The position numbers and the translations under genes were made by a program. This document shows positions 50,159-56,050 of a DNA stretch of 56,050 bases, piece by piece (within the stretch, counting starts at the first letter, position 1; each line of letters starts with the position of its first letter). The DNA lies in the NCBI GenBank assembly GCA_002339125.1, contig DDJQ01000033.1, positions 1-56,050 on the forward strand. Direction: 5' to 3'. The stretch comes from Alteromonadaceae bacterium UBA2620. GTDB taxonomy: Bacteria; Pseudomonadota; Gammaproteobacteria; Enterobacterales; Alteromonadaceae. Below the pieces are notes generated by a model. That model was not told where the DNA came from. It made no database searches and worked only from the letters and a program-made list of their open reading frames with translations.

Positions 50159-50722
50159 ATGAGCGTTGAATCAGTTCATCAGGATGCTGATGTAGCAGCG
50201 TTTGAAAGTGGCCAACTCATGGTGTATCCCACTGAAGCGGTAATGGGCATTGGTTGTGACCCCGATAACGAGGCGGCTGTTATGTCGTTGCTGGCGCTAA
50301 AACAGCGCCCGGTAGAAAAAGGCCTTATTCTGCTCGCTGCTAATTATTCCCAGCTGCTGCCTTATGTAGATGATAATGCCATTCCCCAGGATAAAAGATT
50401 CAGTATTTTTTCCTGTTGGCCCGGCCCGGTAACCTGGTTATTACCTAAGTCTGCTACGGCGCCAACATGGCTGACCGGCGAGCACAATGCTATTGCTGTC
50501 AGGGTGACCGCTCACGAAGGAGCACGGGAGTTGTGTAACAAACTCGGCCGTCCTATTGTGTCGACCAGCGCTAACCTGACCGGGCAGGAACCAGCCAGAA
50601 CCACAGAAGAAGCCCGCAGTTATTTTGCTAACAGTGTTCACTATGTGGAAGGTTTGGTAGGCGGAGCCGCTCAACCCTCAACTATTAAAGATGCCTTAAC
50701 CGGTACCACCATTCGGAATTAA
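50159..50722 (+). CDS. tsaC: Threonylcarbamoyl-AMP synthase TsaC
   Basis: The 187-residue YrdC-type protein has VYPTEAVMGIGCDP near 21, KQRPVEKGLILLAA near 49 and PIVSTSANLTGQEPARTTEEA near 135. It makes the threonylcarbamoyl-AMP used for the t6A37 modification of ANN-decoding tRNAs. GAGG lies before the start and the gene is 12 bases after yrdD; hemF follows after 2 bases, so they form one operon. Confidence 0.96.
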   Translation: MSVESVHQDADVAAFESGQLMVYPTEAVMGIGCDPDNEAAVMSLLALKQRPVEKGLILLAANYSQLLPYVDDNAIPQDKRFSIFSCWPGPVTWLLPKSATAPTWLTGEHNAIAVRVTAHEGARELCNKLGRPIVSTSANLTGQEPARTTEEARSYFANSVHYVEGLVGGAAQPSTIKDALTGTTIRN

Positions 50723-50724
50723 AC

Positions 50725-51648
50725 ATGAGTATTACCCCCTTAAAGGATACGCCTCAGACGATTGAGTCGGTTAAAGCGTTTTTACTGGCTTTGCAGGACA
50801 ATATCTGTCACACCCTGGAACTGGCCGATGGCAAGGGCCACTTTGTAGAAGATGCCTGGGAACGGGAAGAGGGTGGCGGTGGTCGCTCACGGGTGATTAA
50901 GAATGGCGCGGTAATAGAGCAGGGTGGGGTAAACTTTTCGCACGTGCATGGTACCCAAATGCCTGCCTCAGCAACGGCTTCGCGCCCTGAACTGGCTGGG
51001 CGTAGCTTTCAGGCCATGGGCGTGTCATTAGTGATCCACCCCCATAATCCTTATATTCCTACTTCGCACGCCAATGTGCGTTTCTTCATCGCCGAGAAAG
51101 AGGGAGAGACACCAATCTGGTGGTTTGGTGGTGGTTTCGATTTAACCCCGTTTTACCCTTTTAAAGAAGATGTGCAGCACTGGCATAACACAGCGAAGAA
51201 AATTTGTAAGCCATTCGGCGAAACGGTCTATGCCGAGCACAAGGCGTGGTGCGACGAGTATTTCTATCTGAAACACCGCAACGAAACCCGTGGGGTTGGC
51301 GGGCTGTTCTTTGATGACCTCAACCAGTGGGACTTTGAGCAGTGCTTTGCTTATATTCAGGCCGTGGGCAATGGGTATCTGGATGCCTATGTGCCGATTA
51401 TCGAAAAACGTAAGAACAATACTTACGGTGAGCGTGAGCGCCAGTTTCAGCTTTACCGGCGTGGACGTTATGTAGAGTTTAACCTGGTATATGACCGCGG
51501 TACCTTGTTTGGTTTACAAACCGGCGGACGTACCGAGTCTATCCTCATGTCTATGCCGCCGCTGGCGCGCTGGGAGTATGGTTATGCCGCGCCTGCCGGG
51601 TCACCAGAAGCCAAACTGCAGGACTGGCTTACTCCTCATCAATGGTAA
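50725..51648 (+). CDS. hemF: Oxygen-dependent coproporphyrinogen III oxidase
   Basis: A 307-residue HemF with the family blocks ELADGKGHFVEDAWEREEGG near 32, SHVHGTQMPASA near 73, IHPHNPYIPTSHANVRFF near 108 and GVGGLFFDDLNQW near 191. It converts coproporphyrinogen III to protoporphyrinogen IX with O2. In E. coli the neighbour of tsaC is aroE; here hemF, ompW and a haemoglobin gene lie between them. Haem supply beside a haemoglobin gene is a natural pairing. Confidence 0.97.
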   Translation: MSITPLKDTPQTIESVKAFLLALQDNICHTLELADGKGHFVEDAWEREEGGGGRSRVIKNGAVIEQGGVNFSHVHGTQMPASATASRPELAGRSFQAMGVSLVIHPHNPYIPTSHANVRFFIAEKEGETPIWWFGGGFDLTPFYPFKEDVQHWHNTAKKICKPFGETVYAEHKAWCDEYFYLKHRNETRGVGGLFFDDLNQWDFEQCFAYIQAVGNGYLDAYVPIIEKRKNNTYGERERQFQLYRRGRYVEFNLVYDRGTLFGLQTGGRTESILMSMPPLARWEYGYAAPAGSPEAKLQDWLTPHQW

Positions 51649-51722
51649 AAGCGAGTCTTTGCGCCGGTATCTTTTGACGTAGATCAACCTTAATTCGCAG
51701 ATTTTTAAACGTATTTTCAAAC

Positions 51723-51736
51723 TTGTTTTAGATCAA
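51723..51736 (+). promoter_or_regulatory. FNR-type site at -41.5 of a probable ompW promoter
   Basis: TTGTTTTAGATCAA matches the FNR consensus TTGATNNNNATCAA at nine of ten fixed bases. A -10-like TACATT lies at 51759-51764, which puts the start near 51771 and the site centre (51729.5) at -41.5, the class II FNR activation position. FNR controls ompW in enterics. No good -35 is present, which fits an activated promoter. A CRP-type regulator could also use it. Confidence 0.55.
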
Positions 51737-51751
51737 ATTTTTATTTGTCAG

Positions 51752-51771
51752 GAGGCGTACATTAGCCTCCA
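51752..51771 (+). promoter_or_regulatory. Small inverted repeat at the ompW promoter
   Basis: GGAGGC (51752-51757) and GCCTCC (51766-51771) flank 8 bases that contain the -10-like TACATT. The site overlaps the putative -10 and start, so it could be an operator. Confidence 0.35.
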
Positions 51772-51799
51772 TCAACTTAAACGAATGAGAAAATACACA

Positions 51800-52483
51800 A
51801 TGAAAAAATCAGCATTAGCTACACTAGTTCTAGCCGCACTAGTATCTGCGCCTTCAGCATTTGCCTATGAAGCCGGCGACATCATTGTACGTGCAGGTTT
51901 AACTTCTGTTTCACCAAACGACGATTCAAGCAACGTTAATGTAGACGCCCTGGGTGGCAACGTAGGAATGGGCGTAGAGGTCGATTCTAACACTCAGCTT
52001 GGCCTGAACCTGGTTTACATGCTGGATTCTAACTGGGGCCTTGAAGTACTGGCTGCCACACCATTTACTCATGACGTAACCCTTATCGATACTGCAGACA
52101 ATGGTCTGGGTTTAGGCGACGGCAAACTGGCTGAAGTTACTCACCTGCCACCTACAGTTAGCGCGGTTTACTTCTTTGATACTAACAGCGCCTTTACCCC
52201 TTATGTTGGCGTGGGTGTTAACTACACCATTTTCTTCGACGAAGAATTTACCGGTGCCCGGGAAGACCAAACCTTTACGGATCTGGATCTGGACAACTCT
52301 TTTGGTTTAGCAGCTCAGGTTGGCTTTGATTTCCAGGTTGATGACAACTGGTCAATCAATGCTTCTGCCCGTTATATCAAAATCGACACCACTGCAGAAT
52401 TTACCGTTGCCGACGTAAAAGGTAGCGTAGACGTGGATATTGACCCTTATGTATTCACCATCTCTGCGGGTTACAAGTTCTAA
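51800..52483 (+). CDS. ompW: Outer membrane protein OmpW
   Basis: Start placed at ATG 51800 (MKKSALATLVLAALVSAPSAFA), a signal peptide cut before Tyr23; ATG 51785 adds five residues and is less likely. The 227-residue product has YEAGDIIVRAGLTSVSPNDD, LGLNLVYMLDSNWGLEVLAATPF and a final aromatic residue (YVFTISAGYKF), all typical of the eight-stranded OmpW barrel for small hydrophobic compounds. An FNR-type site precedes it and a strong terminator follows it. Confidence 0.94.
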   Translation: MKKSALATLVLAALVSAPSAFAYEAGDIIVRAGLTSVSPNDDSSNVNVDALGGNVGMGVEVDSNTQLGLNLVYMLDSNWGLEVLAATPFTHDVTLIDTADNGLGLGDGKLAEVTHLPPTVSAVYFFDTNSAFTPYVGVGVNYTIFFDEEFTGAREDQTFTDLDLDNSFGLAAQVGFDFQVDDNWSINASARYIKIDTTAEFTVADVKGSVDVDIDPYVFTISAGYKF

Positions 52484-52528
52484 AAAATAGTTTTATCAGT
52501 TTCACCTTGTGTTTTTGCACTGCCTGTT

Positions 52529-52554
52529 GGCCCTTCATTGAAGGGCCTTTTTTT
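52529..52554 (+). terminator. Terminator after ompW
   Basis: GGCCCTTC (52529-52536), loop ATT, GAAGGGCC (52540-52547), then seven T residues. It lies 45 bases after ompW and directly before the convergent globin gene stop (52557). Confidence 0.92.
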
Positions 52555-52556
52555 AT

Positions 52557-53003
52557 TTATACGGCTTCGTCTTCACGATTAACCATATGATCGGCAAGTT
52601 GATCCAATGCCTTTAGCAACTGATCGGCTATATTCATATCGTTAACGCACTCATACATGGCTTTGCGCATGCAGTACATCCATTGGGCTTTAAGTTTTGG
52701 CGTAACGGTATAAGGCAGGTGCCTGGCCCTTAACCGGGGATGGCCACGTTCCTGTTCGTATTGGTTAGGACCACCCAGCCACATGGTAAGATAAAGAAAG
52801 AAGATATGACGGATGCGATCCAGTGGTTGCGGGTGAATGGCTAAAAGCTCCGCCGCCACAGGGTCATTTTCCATGATGTCATAAAACCGGTTCGCCAGTT
52901 GCCTGACGGTATTTTCTCCACCTATTGCTTGATAGGGGGTGGTAACACCAGTATTGTTGTCCGAAGTTTTCTTTCCCATACCCAGTTTCGATAATAGTCC
53001 CAT
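52557..53003 (-). CDS. Group II truncated haemoglobin
   Basis: The 148-residue protein fits the group II (TrHbO) pattern: YQAIGGENTVRQLANRFYDIM, FFLYLTMWLGGPNQYEQERGHPRL, RARHLPY with the proximal His (near residue 94) and a Trp in KAQWMYCM (G8 position). Such globins bind O2 or NO. The first 20 residues (KLGMGKKTSDNN) are an extra tail, and an inner start at Met9 (52979) is possible. With the upstream start the ATG overlaps the aroE ATG on the other strand. Confidence 0.88.
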   Translation of the reverse strand: MGLLSKLGMGKKTSDNNTGVTTPYQAIGGENTVRQLANRFYDIMENDPVAAELLAIHPQPLDRIRHIFFLYLTMWLGGPNQYEQERGHPRLRARHLPYTVTPKLKAQWMYCMRKAMYECVNDMNIADQLLKALDQLADHMVNREDEAV

Positions 53004-53817
53004 GAAAAAGTTTGCCGTCTTTGGAAATCCAATTGCTCAGAGTTTATCACCAACCATTCATCAAATGTTTGCTAAATCCTGTGCTGAGGATATCAGCTAC
53101 GAGAAAATAGAGGCTCCATTAGATGGCTTTGAAGCCACTATCGACAATTTTTTCGCCGCATCGCAAACGGTAGGTTGCAACGTTACCGTACCTTTTAAAG
53201 AAAGAGCCTGCGCCATGGCAAAGCATAAAGATGATGCCGTGGTAATGGCCAGAGCGGCAAACACGCTGATGCGTAATGACGAGGGCGAGTTATGTGCTTT
53301 CAATACAGATGGTATTGGGCTGGTGGCAGACCTCACTAATAACGGCTTAGATCTGCAAGGCACCAAAGTGTTGCTGTTAGGCGCGGGTGGCGCTGCCCGT
53401 GGTGTTGTCCATCCGCTGCTAAATGCCGGCATTGAAAGCCTGCACATTCTTAATCGAACTATAGAAAAGGCACAGGCCATCGCCGAAGATGCTAACAACC
53501 CAAAGGTAACAGCAGTTAACCACAAACAACTGTTGGCAGATTACGATGTGGTGATTAACTCTACTTCTGCCAGTTTATCCGGCACGCTACTCACCGTACC
53601 CGATGCCGTGCTGGCTAACTGTCAGCTTGCTTACGATATGGTGTACTCAAAGGATAATGGCGCGACGGTATTTATGGCCCATGCTGAGCAACTGGGTGCC
53701 GCAAAGCAGCTGGATGGTCTGGGTATGCTGGTGGAGCAAGCCGCCGCGGCGTTTTATATCTGGACCGGCAAACAGCCGTCAACAGCCAGTGTTATTGAAT
53801 ACCTGCGTAACCGTTAG
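53002..53817 (+). CDS. aroE: Shikimate dehydrogenase (NADP+)
   Basis: Start placed at ATG 53002, which gives MKKFAVFGNPIAQSLSPTIH, the family N-terminus; the longer frame is not conserved. The 271-residue protein has NVTVPFKERACAMA near 60 with the catalytic Lys, and the NADP-binding LLGAGGAARGVVHPLL near 126. It carries out the fourth step of the shikimate pathway. No clear ribosome binding site is seen before this start. The stop is 3 bases from that of the convergent yrdA-like gene. Confidence 0.97.
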   Translation: MKKFAVFGNPIAQSLSPTIHQMFAKSCAEDISYEKIEAPLDGFEATIDNFFAASQTVGCNVTVPFKERACAMAKHKDDAVVMARAANTLMRNDEGELCAFNTDGIGLVADLTNNGLDLQGTKVLLLGAGGAARGVVHPLLNAGIESLHILNRTIEKAQAIAEDANNPKVTAVNHKQLLADYDVVINSTSASLSGTLLTVPDAVLANCQLAYDMVYSKDNGATVFMAHAEQLGAAKQLDGLGMLVEQAAAAFYIWTGKQPSTASVIEYLRNR

Positions 53818-53820
53818 GGG

Positions 53821-54363
53821 TTACGCACCTTCAGCAAGGTAGTCGTCTTTTAGCTCAACATAGTTAATGGCAGACTGTTTTAAGAAAGCCATTTCTGCTT
53901 CCTTTAACGGCCGCTTCTGTATCATAGGATTACCCACATACAAATAACCGCTTTCGAGGCGTTTATTCGGCGGTACCAATGTACCTGCGCCAATAAACAC
54001 ATCATCCTCTACGATGGCACCGTCCATTACAATCGCGCCCATCCCCACCAGAATACGATTACCCAGCGTACATCCGTGCAGCATACATTTATGACCAACA
54101 GTAACATCATCACCAATGATAAGCGGGTTGCCATCGGGGTTGCCGGCTGATTTACGGGTAACGTGAAGAATAGTGCCGTCCTGTATATTGCTACGTGCGC
54201 CTATCTTTATATAGTTAACATCACCCCGTGCGGCGACCATATGCCAGATGCTGCTGTCTTCACTAATTGATATCTCACCAACTAGTCGTGCTGAATCGGC
54301 CACATAAACTCCCTGTCCAATATCAGGTGTTATTCCTTTAAAGCTGCTAATCGTATTTTGCAT
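53821..54363 (-). CDS. yrdA: Gamma-class carbonic anhydrase-like protein (YrdA)
   Basis: The 180-residue protein is a left-handed beta-helix of hexapeptide repeats (SIWHMVAARGDVNYIKIGARSN, IGDDVTVGHKCMLHGCTLGNR, VGMGAIVMDGAIV). The three metal-ligand His positions fit HVTR, GHKC and LHGC. E. coli YrdA lies beside aroE too. Catalytic activity has not been shown for every member. It is convergent with aroE. Confidence 0.94.
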   Translation of the reverse strand: MQNTISSFKGITPDIGQGVYVADSARLVGEISISEDSSIWHMVAARGDVNYIKIGARSNIQDGTILHVTRKSAGNPDGNPLIIGDDVTVGHKCMLHGCTLGNRILVGMGAIVMDGAIVEDDVFIGAGTLVPPNKRLESGYLYVGNPMIQKRPLKEAEMAFLKQSAINYVELKDDYLAEGA

Positions 54364-54501
54364 ATAGTTCTCTTTGAGATGATTTGTTGTAGGGTAGGGT
54401 ATCTATTATAAGCATTAACTACGCTAACATTCGAACGTCAACGATTATTGCGAACATTCTTATCGATAAGTGGTCAGATTGAAATTCTTTAAAAGGAATA
54501 C

Positions 54502-54510
54502 TGATACAAT
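54502..54510 (+). promoter_or_regulatory. Extended -10 element before the transferase gene
   Basis: TGATACAAT gives TG-N-TACAAT, the extended -10 form, about 37 bases before ATG 54547. A TTGAAA lies 20 bases further upstream. It is the best promoter signal in the 183-base gap shared with yrdA. Confidence 0.4.
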
Positions 54511-54546
54511 ATCGTGTCAAACTATAGTTATTATCACGGAGAGTTC

Positions 54547-55590
54547 ATGTCAAAGCGCTATGTTCTATTTGCTGCATTACCTTACGCTTATTCTATATTA
54601 CGGCCAATCCAATCTGAGATTAAAAAGCGCGGGGGCGAAGTTGCATGGTATTTAGAAGCGGAATGTGAAGATCTGTTACGTCCGGATGAAAAAAGACTGG
54701 CAACGGTTGAGGAGCTTGTCGCCTATAATCCTGATGCCACACTTACCCCTGGTAATTACATTTATCATTTTATCCCAGGTATTAAAGTTGGCGTTTTTCA
54801 TGGTTACTTTATTGGTAAGAGAGGGGAAAAAACCTATCAGGAAGACTCGCACTTTCGTATCCGAGGTTGGTTCGACCTAATTTGTACTCAGGGGCCAAGT
54901 AGTACTGAACCCTATAAGCTTCTGGAACAAAAGCATGGCAGCTTTAAGGCTTATGAAACCGGTTGGTGTAAAGTAGATACCTATATTAACGGTAAACAAC
55001 CACCAGCAACCAATCCGCCAACTATTTTATACGGCACAACGTTTACTAAAGGCATTAGTTCGTCTGAAGCTGTGTATTCGACTATTGAAAGATTAGCTAA
55101 AGAGCGGGATTGGAATTGGGTACTAACTTTTCATCCAAAGTTACATGGCTCCGAAATTGTTGAACGGTATAAACATTTAGCGGAATCTTTGGAAAACGTC
55201 AGATACCTGCACAATGTTGATTTGGAAAGTGTCAATGAAGCAAGCGTGTTGTTATGTGACAGTTCGTCAATCATTCTGGAGTTTATGATGCAGGACAAGC
55301 CAGTGGTGACTTACCGCAATACTAATCCGGGCCCGCATCTAATTAATGTCACTAGTACCGACCAAATAGAACAAGCTTTGGATACTGCTTTAGCCAGACC
55401 GCCTGAGTTAATGGCTAATATCAATGAATATGTAAAGCATCATGAAAAATACAGAGACGGGCGTAACTGCGAACGGGTATTAGATGCTATCGATGACTTT
55501 ATACTAAACCATAAAGGAAAGCTTAAACCTCATAAGCCAGGAATATGGCGTAAATTTCAGTTAAGAAAGAAGCTCGGATACTGGAAATAA
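54547..55590 (+). CDS. CDP-glycerol glycerophosphotransferase-like protein
   Basis: I choose ATG 54547, which follows GGAGAG at a good distance. The 347-residue protein has the features of the TagF-like family: VGVFHGYFIGKRG near 90, GTTFTKG near 165, VLTFHPKLHGSE near 200 and LLCDSSSIILEFMMQDKPVVTY near 240 (the H, HP and D-SS-E positions of the donor site). It may move a polyol phosphate onto a surface glycan. There are no other polysaccharide genes near; it lies between yrdA and the rRNA promoters. Its codons look richer in A and T than those of the neighbours, so recent gain is possible. Confidence 0.7.
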   Translation: MSKRYVLFAALPYAYSILRPIQSEIKKRGGEVAWYLEAECEDLLRPDEKRLATVEELVAYNPDATLTPGNYIYHFIPGIKVGVFHGYFIGKRGEKTYQEDSHFRIRGWFDLICTQGPSSTEPYKLLEQKHGSFKAYETGWCKVDTYINGKQPPATNPPTILYGTTFTKGISSSEAVYSTIERLAKERDWNWVLTFHPKLHGSEIVERYKHLAESLENVRYLHNVDLESVNEASVLLCDSSSIILEFMMQDKPVVTYRNTNPGPHLINVTSTDQIEQALDTALARPPELMANINEYVKHHEKYRDGRNCERVLDAIDDFILNHKGKLKPHKPGIWRKFQLRKKLGYWK

Positions 55591-55651
55591 GGTGATTTCG
55601 CTGCATTAATGAGCGAACAAATCAAATATGACAGTTTTTTTAAAATAACCG

Positions 55652-55679
55652 TTGACCTGTGAGTGCAACTCTCTATAAT
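55652..55679 (+). promoter_or_regulatory. rRNA operon promoter P1
   Basis: TTGACC (55652-55657) and TATAAT (55674-55679) are 16 bases apart. An A/T-rich stretch just upstream looks like an UP element. The GC-rich discriminator (GCGTCCC) is typical of stringent rRNA promoters. Confidence 0.85.
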
Positions 55680-55794
55680 GCGTCCCACTTCGACGGGGAA
55701 CGCACTAAAACGCTAACCCAACAATAACGCCTAAGGCCTTATTGGAAGCGGCTTTCAGCCAAATGCGGTGTTTGAAAATACTCAAAAAAAAGCA

Positions 55795-55822
55795 TTGACA
55801 CAGGAAGCCATTAGCGTAGAAT
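55795..55822 (+). promoter_or_regulatory. rRNA operon promoter P2
   Basis: A perfect TTGACA (55795-55800) and TAGAAT (55817-55822) are 16 bases apart; CTCAAAAAAAAG upstream resembles an UP element, and GCGCGCC follows. Confidence 0.85.
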
Positions 55823-55906
55823 GCGCGCCTCGCTTCAACGAGGTTAAACAAACAATGTTGAAGCGGTTTTGAGTGACAACCTTAGAAATTAAATTTCAAA
55901 AAGTTG

Positions 55907-55934
55907 TTGACACTGGAAACAAAGAGCGTAATAT
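55907..55934 (+). promoter_or_regulatory. rRNA operon promoter P3
   Basis: A perfect TTGACA (55907-55912) and TAATAT (55929-55934) are 16 bases apart, with an A/T-rich upstream part and GC-rich ACGCATCCCGC after it. Confidence 0.85.
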
Positions 55935-56017
55935 ACGCATCCCGCTTCGGGGCTAAACATTAAAGCCTGAAGCAGCGAAAGCAAAAATTATCGTAACGAT
56001 ATCAACAGCTTCGCATT

Positions 56018-56033
56018 GTTCTTTAGCAATTTA
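56018..56033 (+). promoter_or_regulatory. boxA antitermination site of the rRNA leader
   Basis: GTTCTTTAGCAATTTA differs from the E. coli boxA region GCTCTTTAACAATTTA at two bases, and the following GACAATCTGTG matches the E. coli leader further. NusB/S10 bind boxA and let polymerase pass through rRNA genes. The 16S gene is expected a few hundred bases or less beyond the window; no 16S sequence is inside it. Confidence 0.9.
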
Positions 56034-56050
56034 TAACAAGACAATCTGTG

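Noticed and set aside
1..56050. Search by eye for insertion sequences, prophage genes, CRISPR arrays, toxin-antitoxin pairs and tRNA genes.
   Set aside because: None was found; the gene content is core chromosomal with tight spacing throughout.
55980..56050. Start of 16S rRNA inside the window.
   Set aside because: The final bases match the rRNA leader (boxA region), not the 16S 5' end, so the gene begins beyond the window.

Overview
The window is a continuous piece of a gammaproteobacterial chromosome around the replication origin. Gene content and order (atp operon, parAB, rsmG-mnmG, oriC, mioC-mnmE-yidC-yidD-rnpA-rpmH, dnaA-dnaN-recF-gyrB, then the glyQS, polA-spf-engB, and trkA-rsmB-fmt-def / dprA-smg-yrdD-tsaC-aroE blocks) match the Alteromonadales/Vibrionales pattern. 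Features such as DUF2489 beside yihI, a cytochrome c4 beside engB, and DnaT/DnaC-like loader genes beside mioC point to an Alteromonas-like marine bacterium. Genus is an inference; no rRNA gene lies inside the window.

Layout. 1-5788 (minus): ATP synthase operon, with atpD cut by the window edge. 5949-10202 (minus): parB, parA, rsmG, mnmG. 10330-10760: canonical oriC with an AT-rich 13-mer-like region, several DnaA boxes and 21 GATC sites. 10930-14834 (minus): dnaC-like, dnaT-like, mioC, mnmE, yajQ. 14905-17326 (minus): yidC, yidD, rnpA, rpmH. 17327-17896: a second region dense in DnaA boxes and GATC sites, upstream of dnaA. 17897-24191 (plus): dnaA, dnaN, recF (carrying two parS-like palindromes) and gyrB. 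24360-34770: a secreted M14 peptidase, a small lipoprotein, glyS/glyQ, tag, DUF2489, yihI, a methyltransferase, a candidate CsrB/CsrC-type RNA, cytochrome c4 and engB. 35024-37993 (minus): Spot 42 RNA and polA. 38388-47646: elbB, trkH, a CsgG-like lipoprotein, trkA, rsmB, fmt, def and a LysM protein. 47691-55590: dprA, smg, yrdD-like, tsaC, hemF, ompW, truncated haemoglobin, aroE, yrdA and a CDP-glycerol-transferase-like gene. 55650-56050: three tandem rRNA-type promoters and a boxA leader; the 16S gene should start just beyond the window.

The genes form a replication and growth hub: initiator, clamp, gyrase, helicase loader and its DnaT partner, and the ParA/ParB/parS segregation set, next to energy production, membrane insertion (YidC/YidD), tRNA modification (MnmE/MnmG) and rRNA synthesis. 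I saw no insertion sequence, prophage, CRISPR array, toxin-antitoxin pair or defence island. The most interesting signals are regulatory: dnaTC beside oriC, two origin-like regions plus a third small DnaA-box/GATC cluster upstream of polA, parS sites inside recF, a csrC-position GGA-rich RNA, a very short Spot 42, a repeated U-rich element upstream of atpE, a hairpin that can mask the dprA ribosome binding site, and an FNR-type site placed at -41.5 upstream of ompW.
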